DNA of 64,000 nucleotides, from assembly GCA_951828585.1 (NCBI GenBank), contig OX639991.1:434001-498000 (forward strand). The letters run 5' to 3'. The position numbers and the translations under genes were made by a program. Shown here in pieces: positions 16,082 to 24,252 of this stretch. Numbering within the stretch: position 1 is the stretch's first letter; each line of letters begins with the position of its first letter. The notes under the pieces were generated by a model. That model saw only the letters and a list, made by a program, of their open reading frames with translations. It did not search any database and was not told where the DNA came from. Source of the stretch: Longimicrobiales bacterium (GTDB lineage: Bacteria; Gemmatimonadota; Gemmatimonadetes; Longimicrobiales; Gaopeijiaceae).

Positions 16082-17191
16082 ATGGGTATGAAGAAAGCAG
16101 GAATCGCCTTGCTCGCCGGACTGGGCGCGGTGGTCGCGATCGCCGGAATCCACGGTCCTCTGGCGGCACAGGAGGGTGACCTCCGAGCTGGCTGGCAGCC
16201 CTACCTGGGGTGCTGGGTGTCGGTGGAGGCCGAGGAGGACCAGGGTGTCCTGTGCCTCGTCGAGGACGGCCAGGACGTGGAGATGCTGACCATCGTCGAC
16301 GGGGCGGTAGCGTTCAGCGAGCCCCTCGTGGCGGACGGCGGCACCCACGATTTCGAACGGGACGACTGCCAGGGCACCGAGTCCGCCCGCTTCTCCGAGG
16401 ACCGGCGGCGGCTGTACACCGCGTCCCTGGTGAACTGCGACGGCGAGCCCCCCCGGCGGAGCACCGGAATTATCTCCATGCCCGGTCTGGACGAGTGGGT
16501 CGACGTGCGGGCCATCGAGGCGAACGGTGCGACCACCGTCTGGTCGCAGCGATACCAGCGCACGAGCCACAGCGTGCTCAACCAGCTGGGACTGGCCGAC
16601 CCGGTCGCCCGCCCCAACCCCTTCGCGCTGCGCGGCGGGATCACCTACGCGACGGCCGCCATCACCATCGACGACGTGATCGACGCCTCCCGGAACGTCG
16701 ACACCGACGCGGTCAAGGGGTGGCTTGCGTCGGTGGAGCAGCAGTTCGAGGGCCTGAGCGCCGAGGACCTGATCCGCATGGAAGACGCCGGCGTGGCTAC
16801 AGCGGTGATCGATGTGGTGGTCGCGGTCTCGTTCCCGGAGCAGTTCGCCCTCAACGAGGAATTGGACAGTCCCGACCGGAACAGGTACATGTACGGATGG
16901 GCGGATCCGTTCTACTATCCCTATTACGGCTACGGCCGCTACGGCTACGGGGGTTATTATAACCGTTACTATCCCGGCTACTACACTCCGGTCGTTGTCT
17001 CCGTACACCGGCGGGGCGATGGCGGCGGCCAGGCCGTCGCGGGCGGGGGCTATCGCCGCCCCGGATCCGCCACCAGCAGTTCCGGCTACAGCGGCGGCTC
17101 GTCATCGGTCGGAAGCAGCGGCAGTAGCAGCAGCGGTAAGTCCACCAGAACCAGCACCGGCCGCAAGGCCGTCCGGCGTGGCGGCAAGTAG
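16082..17191 (+). CDS. Secreted protein B with Tyr-rich and Gly/Ser-rich tail
   Basis: About 369 residues. A signal peptide ends near GPLAAQ; a globular part (about 35-230) follows, opening with GWQPYLGCWVSVE. Then come a Tyr/Pro/Gly-rich stretch (YYPYYGYGRYGYGGYY) and a Ser/Gly-rich end finishing with RKAVRRGGK. No known family is recognised; an envelope structural or stress role would fit the low-complexity tail. The ATG at 16082 has GGAGGA at 7 bases and is preferred over 16028. It lies 66 bp after gene A and is probably co-transcribed. The tail sequence reappears fused to the duplicate of gene A near 18,700. Confidence 0.65.
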   Translation: MGMKKAGIALLAGLGAVVAIAGIHGPLAAQEGDLRAGWQPYLGCWVSVEAEEDQGVLCLVEDGQDVEMLTIVDGAVAFSEPLVADGGTHDFERDDCQGTESARFSEDRRRLYTASLVNCDGEPPRRSTGIISMPGLDEWVDVRAIEANGATTVWSQRYQRTSHSVLNQLGLADPVARPNPFALRGGITYATAAITIDDVIDASRNVDTDAVKGWLASVEQQFEGLSAEDLIRMEDAGVATAVIDVVVAVSFPEQFALNEELDSPDRNRYMYGWADPFYYPYYGYGRYGYGGYYNRYYPGYYTPVVVSVHRRGDGGGQAVAGGGYRRPGSATSSSGYSGGSSSVGSSGSSSSGKSTRTSTGRKAVRRGGK

Positions 17192-17213
17192 CACCTCCAC
17201 GTTCTCAACATTC

Positions 17214-17252
17214 ATGGCCGGGGCCGGCGACCTCTCGCCCGCCCCGGCCATG
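17214..17252. terminator. Strong hairpin at the start of the CcdA-like gene
   Basis: Two 17-base arms (beginning ATGGCCGGGGC and ending GCCCCGGCCAT) pair with one mismatch around a short loop. The hairpin follows the stop of gene B by 22 bp but also covers both candidate start codons of the next gene (17214, 17250). It could terminate the A-B transcript or hide the ribosome site of the downstream gene. There is no T tract. Confidence 0.45.
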
Positions 17253-17972
17253 CTTTCGTTCGTACAGGATTCGGCAGGGGGGCTCTCCGAGTCGCTCGCC
17301 TCCAGCCCTTTGCTGGCCGTGGCCGTCCTCTTCGGAGCAGGCGTTGCGACCAGCCTGACCCCCTGCGTCTATCCCATGATCCCCATCACCGCCTCGGTGA
17401 TCTCGGGGACTGCGCGGGACGGGCAACGGTGGAGCCGCACCCTGGCACTCACCATGACCTATGTCACGGGCATGGCGCTGCTCTACGCCACGCTCGGGTT
17501 GTTGGCGGGACTTACCGGCACCCTCTTCGGCACGGTGAGCGCGAGCCCCTGGGCGCTGCTGGCCATCGGCAACCTGTTGCTGTTCTTCGCGCTGGCCATG
17601 TTCGACGTGATCCCGATTCGGGTGCCGCAGCGTCTCATGGCGTGGGCGGGCGGGCGCGAGGGGGGTTCGTACGGGGCTGTCTTCGTGCTGGGGGCTACGT
17701 CCGGGGTGGTGGCCGCGCCGTGCGGGGCGCCGGCATTCGCGGCCGTGCTGGCGTGGGTGGCCGCCACGCGGGCCGGTTTCATGGGATTCGTGTACCTCTT
17801 CGTCTTCTCCATTGGGATGACCGCGCTGCTGGTGGCGGTGGGGCTCTTCTCGGGAACGATTTCGCGGCTGCCGAAGTCGGGTAAGTGGATGGTGGCGGTC
17901 AAGCGCGTGGCCGCGGTGATCATGCTGGGTGTCGCGCAGTATTATTTCATCCAGGCGGGGTATAATCTGTAG
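17214..17972 (+). CDS. CcdA/DsbD-like thiol-disulphide transmembrane protein
   Basis: About 252 residues with six predicted membrane helices. Two conserved Cys motifs, SLTPCVYPMIPIT (C51) and VVAAPCGAPAF (C170), match the redox Cys pair of the DsbD-beta/CcdA family, which moves electrons from cytoplasmic thioredoxin to periplasmic thioredoxin-like proteins. A TlpA-like protein is encoded at 18880 and a thiol peroxidase at 19407, which would be natural acceptors. The start may be 17214 or the ATG at 17250; both lie in a strong hairpin. Confidence 0.85.
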   Translation: MAGAGDLSPAPAMLSFVQDSAGGLSESLASSPLLAVAVLFGAGVATSLTPCVYPMIPITASVISGTARDGQRWSRTLALTMTYVTGMALLYATLGLLAGLTGTLFGTVSASPWALLAIGNLLLFFALAMFDVIPIRVPQRLMAWAGGREGGSYGAVFVLGATSGVVAAPCGAPAFAAVLAWVAATRAGFMGFVYLFVFSIGMTALLVAVGLFSGTISRLPKSGKWMVAVKRVAAVIMLGVAQYYFIQAGYNL

Positions 17973-17994
17973 CGCCCGGTCCTGCCCCTGAGAG

Positions 17995-18122
17995 GTGACG
18001 CGGCTGTCAACCTGCGGTGACTCCGACTCCCCCGACAACCGCCCTTGTGCGGTCTCCGAGCCCCGAAAACGCTCGCTGACCCTTCAATCCGCACCGAAAT
18101 CCAGGACGGCACGGGTCTTGCT
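17995..18122 (+). promoter_or_regulatory. Sigma-54-type promoter with activator dyads, copy 2
   Basis: GGCACGGGTCTTGC is repeated base for base at 18108-18121 with the GG-N10-GC spacing. Half-sites GTGAC, GTCAA, GTGAC with the same 6-base gaps lie at 17995-18021. The flanks have diverged while these two blocks are kept, which supports function. Confidence 0.68.
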
Positions 18123-18158
18123 CATCATGTTCAGCAAACCGCAACAGGGAGGCCGAAC

Positions 18159-18833
18159 ATGTTCAGCCAATTCAGGAACTTCAAGACGATGCGGGCCCTC
18201 TGGATCATCCCCGGTCTTGCCGTGGTGGCACCGGTGGGCGCCGCGGAACTCAACGGCCAGGCGCCCGGCTTTCTTCTCCACACGCCGCAGATCACCGTCG
18301 TGGTCAGAGGGGGATACAGCGTGCCGCGGCTTGGGGGAGGCGGCGACGCTCAAAGCCTGTGGGACTTCACCAAACAGCACTTGACGCTGGAAAACCGCGA
18401 TTTCGCGGGCTCCCACATCATGGTCGAAGTGGGGATCCGGGGATCGGAGCGTGTCGACCTGGTCCTGGCGCTCGGGCACAGTCCCACTTCAGTCGTGTCC
18501 GAGTTCCGCGAATGGGAGGGTGGCGATGGCCTGCCCATCACCCAGACCACCGACTTCACCACCACGCCGCTCACCGCCGGCATCAAGGCCTACCTGAAGC
18601 CCCGGGGCCGCGCGATCGGCAGTCACGTCTGGGTGCCCCGCGCCTTCAATCCGTTTGTGGGGATCGCGGGCGGGGGTCGGCAGGCCCGGTCAGGTCGTCG
18701 CGGGCAAGGGTTACCGCAAGCCCGAGTCCACCAAGTCCTCCGGCTGCAGCAGCGGGGGCAAGTCCTCCTCTTGCAAAGGCAGCACCGGTCGCAAGGCCGT
18801 ACGGCGTGGCGGCAAGTAGTGGTCGTGGTGTAA
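18159..18833 (+). pseudogene. Chimeric duplicate: gene A front half joined out of frame to gene B tail
   Basis: The first 175 or so residues are a close copy of the outer-membrane protein at 15215 (MRALWIIPGLAVVAP, VVVRGGYSVPRLG, FVGIAGG). Homology then stops, and the DNA continues with a copy of the 3' end of gene B (GYRKPESTKSSG to RKAVRRGGK, stop at 18819). That tail is in another frame, so the ORF reads junk (QARSGRRGQ...) to 18833. A duplication of A-B followed by an internal deletion explains it. The ATG at 18159 has GGGAGG upstream. Confidence 0.78.
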
Positions 18834-18879
18834 CATGCAGGGGATAGTCTGACCATCACCTTCCAGAAGGACTTCAGCC

Positions 18880-19467
18880 GTGAGCACCCAGCAACATCTG
18901 CCCGGCACGCCCACCGCTGCGTGTTTCGCTCTCGCCCTCGCCCTCGCCGCTCCTACCGCCATCACCGCCCAGGAGCCGGAGGACGGACTGGGTCTCCTCG
19001 CCGGCACGCCGGCCCCCGACGCACAGGTAGAGGACATGGAGGGCAACGAGGTCTCGCTGCTCGAGGTCATCGGCGGCCGTCCCGCGCTGATCGAGTTCTG
19101 GGCGTCGTGGTGCGAGCAGTGCGAGGCGCTCCAGCCGGAGATCGACCGTGTGCAGGAGCGGTTTGGGGAGGAGGTGGCGGTGGTGGCGGTGGCGGTGGCC
19201 GTTTCGCAGTCGCGGCGGAGGGTGCGCCGACATGTGGAACGGCACGCGCCCGGGTACGACTACGTCTACGACGCAAACGGCGAGGCCGTGAGAGCGTACA
19301 AGGCCCTCACGACCTCGATCGTGGTGCTGGTGGACGGGGAGGGGCGGGTGGTGTCGACCGGCGTGGGGCCGGAGCAGGAGCTGGTGAAGGCGCTGGAGGC
19401 GCTGCTTCAGGACCCCTCGTCCGGCTCCGGCGTCACCTCGTCGATCGCGGCGGCCAGCTCCTCGTAG
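18880..19467 (+). CDS. TlpA/ResA-like thioredoxin-fold protein
   Basis: A 195-residue exported thioredoxin-fold protein. The signal region runs to about AITAQEP; then AGTPAPDAQVEDMEGNEVSL, the redox motif FWASWCEQC (C78/C81) and a C-terminal VVLVDGEGRVV strand. It is a periplasmic thiol-disulphide reductase, likely reduced by the CcdA-like protein encoded at 17214; the chimeric duplicate now sits between the two genes. The start is a GTG at 18880 with AGAAGG upstream. The last 61 bp overlap the convergent peroxiredoxin gene. Confidence 0.83.
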   Translation: MSTQQHLPGTPTAACFALALALAAPTAITAQEPEDGLGLLAGTPAPDAQVEDMEGNEVSLLEVIGGRPALIEFWASWCEQCEALQPEIDRVQERFGEEVAVVAVAVAVSQSRRRVRRHVERHAPGYDYVYDANGEAVRAYKALTTSIVVLVDGEGRVVSTGVGPEQELVKALEALLQDPSSGSGVTSSIAAASSS

Positions 19468-19991
19468 GCGGTCGGATCCGTCTGCCGGAACTGCGGGATC
19501 ACCTTGGCCACGCGGCCATCCGGCCCGACCACGATCACGGCGCGGCTGCCCACCATGCCGTTGTCCCGCAGCGATCCGCCAAACGCCGCGAAGCTGGCCC
19601 CGTCGGCGTCCGAGCCGAACAGGTAGGGGAAGTCCTCGTCCTTCAGCCATGAGGCGCCTTCTTCGGGCGAGTCGTTCGAGATCGCCATGAGTACCACGTT
19701 GCGGCCTTCGTTGAACAGTTCTGCGTACTGATCACGGTACGCTCTCATTTGAACCGTTCAGCCACGCGTCCTGACTCTGAAGAAGAATGCGAGGACCACC
19801 GTTTCGCCGCGGTAGTCGCTCAGCTTGACCTTGTCGCGGAGGACCCCGTGACGGGTCGCGCCGGTCAGCTCGAAGTCGGGGGCCATCGTCCCGACCTCGA
19901 TGAGGCTTGTTTCCTGGGCGGTGCCCGGGTTCGGCGCGGCCATTCCGACCGCTGCGGCCAGCGCGGCCGCCACCAGAAGTCTCCGTATCAT
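19407..19991 (-). CDS. Secreted peroxiredoxin with in-frame UGA at the peroxidatic position (probable selenoprotein)
   Basis: Reading through the TGA at 19760-19758 gives 194 residues: signal peptide (MIRRLLVAAALAAAVG... to GTAQ), VGTMAPDFELTGATRHG, VVLAFFFRVRTRG-U-TVQM, then AYRDQYAELF and a complete peroxiredoxin C-terminus. U78 replaces the catalytic Cys of the TxxC motif, and there is no other Cys after it, so this would be a 1-Sec type enzyme. The frame is unbroken on both sides. The start at 19991 has GGAGAG 5 bases upstream. A hairpin at SECIS distance follows the UGA. Its neighbours are TlpA-like and CcdA-like redox genes. Confidence 0.83.
19723..19742 (-). promoter_or_regulatory. Candidate bacterial SECIS hairpin (peroxiredoxin 2)
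   Basis: GCGTAC and GTACGC form a perfect 6-bp stem with an 8-base loop. It starts 16 bases after the UGA codon, the same spacing as in the first peroxiredoxin, although the two sequences are unrelated. Confidence 0.5.
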
Positions 19992-20053
19992 TCGTTCTCT
20001 CCGTTCCGGTTCAACATGTGCATATGAGTATATGAGTATATGAGCAGGTTTCC

Positions 20054-20962
20054 TCAGTTCCCCGCCCCGATCGCCGCCCGAATCGCCTCGACCGTGCGGT
20101 CCACGCGGAAGCCGAGCAGCTTCCTGCCCGTCTCGATTGTGGCCTCCAGGTCGGCGATGCTGAGCCCGTTGATCGTCGCCTTCCCGGCCGCGACGCGCTG
20201 GGCGTGCCGCACCGACTCCGGATCCACCGCCGTCATGATCGAGGTGATGACGAAGTCGTCGTGGAGGCCGTCGTTGGTGGGCTCGGTGATCCCCAGTTCG
20301 CTCTCCATCCACTCGAAGACTTCGCGGTAGCGGTAGAACTCGGGGACGTAGTGGGCGCGCGCGCCGCCGCGCCACCGCTCGTTCAGCGCGGCCGCCACCG
20401 CCGCCATCCCGCCCTGGTTCCCCCCGCTGTCGCCGATGAAGACGATGTTGGTGAAGCCGTGGGCACGCAGACTGCCGGCCACGTCTTGGAGCACCGCCCT
20501 GAAGGTCTCCTCGCGGAGGCTTATGGTGCCCGGGTAGCGCATGTGCCCCGACGGATTATCGATCCCGCCTTCCGGAACCAGCTTGATGACGGGGGCGCAG
20601 AGCGCGTTGCCCAGCTTGCGCGCGATCCCCTCGCACGCGCCTTCGAGCACGTAGTTGTGCTTGCCCGTTGCGAGGTAGGGCCCGTTCTGCTCGATCCCGC
20701 CGGTCGAGATGATCGCCGTGGTCTTGCCGTCGCGGAGCGCGTCGCGGACCTCCATCCAGGTGAGTTCCTCGATCCAGACCGAGTTGAGGGCCTCGATCGG
20801 GCGCTCCATCTGCATGTCGGCCAGGAGGGCCTGCGCCTGGCGCGCCATCATTTCGGCGCGCCGTTCAGCGGTCATGCCTCCGCGGCCCTGCTGGGCTGCG
20901 GCCGGTATCGGGGCGGCCAAGGTGAGCGCGGCGGCCGCGAAGATCCATCGCCGGTGTTGCAT
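20054..20962 (-). CDS. Creatininase family protein (secreted)
   Basis: About 302 residues. A signal peptide ends near APIPAAAQQG. Motifs of the creatininase/mycofactocin MftE-type amidohydrolase fold are visible: IISTGGIEQNGPYLATGKHNYVL, GHMRYPGTISL, and FIGDSGGNQGG. Catalysis uses two metals; the usual HGPHLP-type motif is changed to QNGPYLATGKH, a variant seen in exported relatives. Substrate unknown. The ATG at 20962 is preferred: GGAGG lies 7 bases upstream, while an ATG 6 bases earlier is too close to it. Confidence 0.82.
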   Translation of the reverse strand: MQHRRWIFAAAALTLAAPIPAAAQQGRGGMTAERRAEMMARQAQALLADMQMERPIEALNSVWIEELTWMEVRDALRDGKTTAIISTGGIEQNGPYLATGKHNYVLEGACEGIARKLGNALCAPVIKLVPEGGIDNPSGHMRYPGTISLREETFRAVLQDVAGSLRAHGFTNIVFIGDSGGNQGGMAAVAAALNERWRGGARAHYVPEFYRYREVFEWMESELGITEPTNDGLHDDFVITSIMTAVDPESVRHAQRVAAGKATINGLSIADLEATIETGRKLLGFRVDRTVEAIRAAIGAGN

Positions 20963-21123
20963 GGTCATTCCTCCATCGTGGGGTATCTGCTTGCGCGCAA
21001 CATTGTAGCGCGGGGCTGGCGCCAAGGCGACCTTTCCACCGCCACCTCGCGCACTTGCGTCGCAACACCCCCAATGCCGAGGATCACCCGCATCGCCCCA
21101 CACGCCCAACGGCCATCAACCCC

Positions 21124-22128
21124 ATGCGATCCACCACCCACGCCACCCTGCTCCCCGCCCTTGCCGCCGTCGCCCTCGCGTGCAACCCTGCCGACGACCC
21201 CGAGCCTGCCCTCGACACCTCAGCCCCAACCACACCCCCCGCCCCCCTCCCCACCGCCGACCCCCACGCCCGCGGCTACACCGACGACGATTTCCCACGC
21301 GTCCAGGAACTCGCCCCCGGCGTCTACTCCTACGAACAACTCCGCTCCGCCGGCGACGAACGCTTTACCACCGTAAGCATGTTCGTCGTCACGGATGACG
21401 GCGTTCTCGTCGCCGACGGCCAGGGCAGCCCCGCCGAGACCCGCCGCCTCATCGAGACCATCGCCACCGTCACCGACCACCCCATCACCCATGTCGTGAT
21501 CTGCTCCGACCACGGCGACCACACCGCCGGCAACGCCGAATTCCCGTCCACCGCCCGCTTCTACGCCCACCCCACCTCCCACGCCGTGCTCCAACGCTCC
21601 GCCAACAACCCCGACCGCCCCACCACCGCCCCCCCAATCATCGTCCCCACCAACCTCGTCCCAACCACCGAGACCCTCCACCTCGGCAACCGCGAGATCC
21701 GCCTCCTCTTCCTGGGCCGCGCCCACACCGGCGGCGATCTCGTGGTTCATCTCCCGAAAGAAAAAGTCCTCTTCATGAGCGAGGCCTACCTGCACCGCGT
21801 CTTCCCCGCCATGCGCTCCGCCTACCCGAGCGAATGGGTCGCGATGATCGAAGCCGCGCAGGCCCTCGATGTCGACACCTATGTCCCCGGCCACGGCTTC
21901 GTCGACTCCCCTGAAGTTCTCGCCGAGGAACTGGAGACGTACCGCCAGGCCCTCGTTCAGGTCATCGACGAAGCCACCCGCCTCCACACCGCCGGCCTCG
22001 CCCTGGAGCAAGCCATCGACCAGGCCGACTTCGGCGACCTGGAAACCTGGTCCCTCCGCGCCAGCCAGGCCCCACGTGCGATCGGCCGCGTCTACATGGA
22101 GTTGAATGGCGAGCTGCCGCCCGCGTGA
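21124..22128 (+). CDS. MBL-fold lipoprotein
   Basis: About 334 residues with a lipobox (AAVALAC) followed by a Pro-rich linker. The MBL-fold metal motif reads SDHGDHTAGN instead of HxHxDH, so the first zinc ligand is Ser. Other motifs remain: GRAHTGGDLVVHLP, LFMSEAYLHRVFP and TYVPGHGFVD. It resembles quinoprotein-relay MBL proteins and lies 124 bp upstream of a PQQ-type dehydrogenase on the same strand, which may be functional. Very high GC and Pro content at the N-terminus. Activity is uncertain because of the missing ligand. Confidence 0.78.
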   Translation: MRSTTHATLLPALAAVALACNPADDPEPALDTSAPTTPPAPLPTADPHARGYTDDDFPRVQELAPGVYSYEQLRSAGDERFTTVSMFVVTDDGVLVADGQGSPAETRRLIETIATVTDHPITHVVICSDHGDHTAGNAEFPSTARFYAHPTSHAVLQRSANNPDRPTTAPPIIVPTNLVPTTETLHLGNREIRLLFLGRAHTGGDLVVHLPKEKVLFMSEAYLHRVFPAMRSAYPSEWVAMIEAAQALDVDTYVPGHGFVDSPEVLAEELETYRQALVQVIDEATRLHTAGLALEQAIDQADFGDLETWSLRASQAPRAIGRVYMELNGELPPA

Positions 22129-22252
22129 GAAGCCGCGGGACTCGGTCCGCCTCCCACCACTGGCCCCACCACCCCGCACCCGCGTATTCTCATCCTTGCT
22201 TTCCCCGACACATCATCCCCCCACCCATCCCGGATCCATCCTGGAGGACCAT

Positions 22253-24184
22253 GTGAAACCGACACTTCGGGCGGCCGCCCTCCTCGCCGTTGCGGCCGCG
22301 CTGGTCACGCAGACCCTCACCGCCCAGCAGCCCCAGTGGCGCTACTGGGGCGCCGACGCCGCCAGCACCCGCTACTCCCCCCTCGACCAGATCGACGCCT
22401 CCAACTTCGAGCAGCTCGAGGTCGCCTGGATCTGGCGCGCCGACAACTACAGCCCTTCGCCCGGCGAAATGCTGCGGGCCACGCCCATCTACGTGGACGG
22501 CACGCTCTACTCGGTGGCCGGCAGCCGGCGGACCGCGGTCGCCATCGATCCCGCGACCGGCGAGACGCTCTGGACCTTCCGCGAGCCCCCGACCAAGCGG
22601 TGGGAAGACTCCATGCGGAAGAACTACGGGAAGGGCGTCGCCTACGCGGAGGTCGGCGGCCGCCCCACCATCTACCTGGTCACGCCCGCCTTCCACATGC
22701 ACGCCCTCGATCCGGAGACCGGCCGCAAGATCACCTCCTTCGGCAAGGGCGGCTCCGTCGACCTCTTCGCCGACCTCGGCCACTGGGACCCCCACCCCAC
22801 CGACGGCCTGCCCTTCGAGGTCGGCTACATCACCAACTCGTCGCCGCCGATCGTGGTCAACGACGTGGTGGTGGTCGGCAATTCCCATGAGCAGGGCTAC
22901 TACCAGTACCTGCAGGAGAACGTGCCGGGGAACATCCTCGCCTACGACGCCGGGACCGGTGAGCACCTCTGGACCTTCAACGTGATCCCGCAGGAGGGCG
23001 AATTCGGGAACGACACCTGGGAGAACGACGCCTGGAAGTGGACCGGCAACGTGTCGGCGTGGGCCCCGCTCTCCGCCGATCCCGAACTAGGCCTGGTCTA
23101 TGTCGTGACCGACCCGCCGCCCGTCGACTACTTCGGCGGCTTCCACCCGGGCGACAACCTCTTCGCGACCAGCATCCTGGCCCTCGACGTGCGGACCGGC
23201 GAGCGCCGCTGGCACTTCCAGACCGTGCACCACGACGTCTGGAACTACGACAACCCCACCGCGCCCAACCTGGTCGACATCACGGTGGACGGACGTGACA
23301 TCAAGGCGCTGGTGCAGGTCACCAAGCAGGGGTGGGCGTACGTGCTCGACCGCGAGACCGGCGAGCCCGTGTGGCCGATCGAGGAGCGGCCCGTGCCGCA
23401 GTCCGACGTGCCCGGCGAGAAGCTGTCTCCCACCCAGCCCTTCGTGACCCGCCCGGCCCCCTTCGAGATGCAGGGCATCACCGAGGACGACCTGATCGAC
23501 TACACCCCGGAACTGCGAGCCGAAGCGCTGGAGATCGTCAAGGACTACCGGCTGGGTCCGCTCTTCAATCCCCCCGCGGCCGGCGAAATCCCCTCGATCC
23601 ACTGCCCGGGCGCCAACGGCGGCGCCAACATTCCCGGAGGCGCGGCCGTCGACCCCGAAACCGGCATCCTGTACGTCGCCTCGACGCGGGGATGCAGCGC
23701 GCCCCGGCTCTTCCCGGGCGTCGAGCGCGATTCGACCGCGAACGTCGACTGGGTGACCTACGGCCCCGGCGGCGCGCGCGGCCCGCAGGGTCTGCCTCTG
23801 GTCAAGCCTCCCTACGGCACCATCACGGCGATCGACCTCAACACCGGCGACCACATCTGGCAGATCCCCAACGGGACCACCCCCGACAGAATCCGGAACC
23901 ACCCGGCGCTCGTGGGCGTCGATCTCGGCAACACCGGCGCTGCGACGCACGCGACCAAGCTGGTCACCAGGACCCTCCTCATGTACGGCGAGGGGCGGCG
24001 TGGCGCCCCGATCTTCCGCGCTGTGGACAAGATGACCGGCGAGGAACTGGGCGCCGTCGAACTCCCCGGCGACACCTATACCGCGCCGATGACCTACATG
24101 CACGAAGGCCGGCAGTACGTGGCCGTGGCAATCCGCCTGCCGGACGGCGAGTACGGGCTGGTCGCGCTCCGGCTGCCGGAGTAG
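22253..24184 (+). CDS. PQQ-dependent quinoprotein dehydrogenase
   Basis: About 643 residues, secreted (signal ends near LTAQQP). It has an 8-bladed PQQ propeller: WRYWGADAASTRYSPLDQI at the N-terminus, repeated AxDxxTGExLWxF blades, WHFQTVHHDVWNYD, KQGWAYVLDRETGEPVWPIEE and IHCPGANGGANIPG. It belongs to the membrane/periplasmic glucose- or alcohol-dehydrogenase-like group; there is no C-terminal haem domain (no CxxCH), so electrons leave through another carrier. The start is a GTG at 22253 with GGAGG 6 bases upstream; the overlapping ATG is followed by TGA. The MBL lipoprotein upstream may be a partner. Confidence 0.9.
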   Translation: MKPTLRAAALLAVAAALVTQTLTAQQPQWRYWGADAASTRYSPLDQIDASNFEQLEVAWIWRADNYSPSPGEMLRATPIYVDGTLYSVAGSRRTAVAIDPATGETLWTFREPPTKRWEDSMRKNYGKGVAYAEVGGRPTIYLVTPAFHMHALDPETGRKITSFGKGGSVDLFADLGHWDPHPTDGLPFEVGYITNSSPPIVVNDVVVVGNSHEQGYYQYLQENVPGNILAYDAGTGEHLWTFNVIPQEGEFGNDTWENDAWKWTGNVSAWAPLSADPELGLVYVVTDPPPVDYFGGFHPGDNLFATSILALDVRTGERRWHFQTVHHDVWNYDNPTAPNLVDITVDGRDIKALVQVTKQGWAYVLDRETGEPVWPIEERPVPQSDVPGEKLSPTQPFVTRPAPFEMQGITEDDLIDYTPELRAEALEIVKDYRLGPLFNPPAAGEIPSIHCPGANGGANIPGGAAVDPETGILYVASTRGCSAPRLFPGVERDSTANVDWVTYGPGGARGPQGLPLVKPPYGTITAIDLNTGDHIWQIPNGTTPDRIRNHPALVGVDLGNTGAATHATKLVTRTLLMYGEGRRGAPIFRAVDKMTGEELGAVELPGDTYTAPMTYMHEGRQYVAVAIRLPDGEYGLVALRLPE

Positions 24185-24224
24185 AGGCTCGCAGGCGCCT
24201 CGCGGAAAGCTGGCGGTAAACCGG

Positions 24225-24246
24225 ACATTACATTTTGTAAAGTCGA
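24225..24246 (+). promoter_or_regulatory. Dyad upstream of the cyclase gene
   Basis: TTACA-TTT-TGTAA inside ACATTACATTTTGTAAAG, next to the cyclase start. The block ACATTACATT also occurs in the M20 promoter region (12808-12901). Probably an operator. Confidence 0.4.
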
Positions 24247-24252
24247 GTTGAC

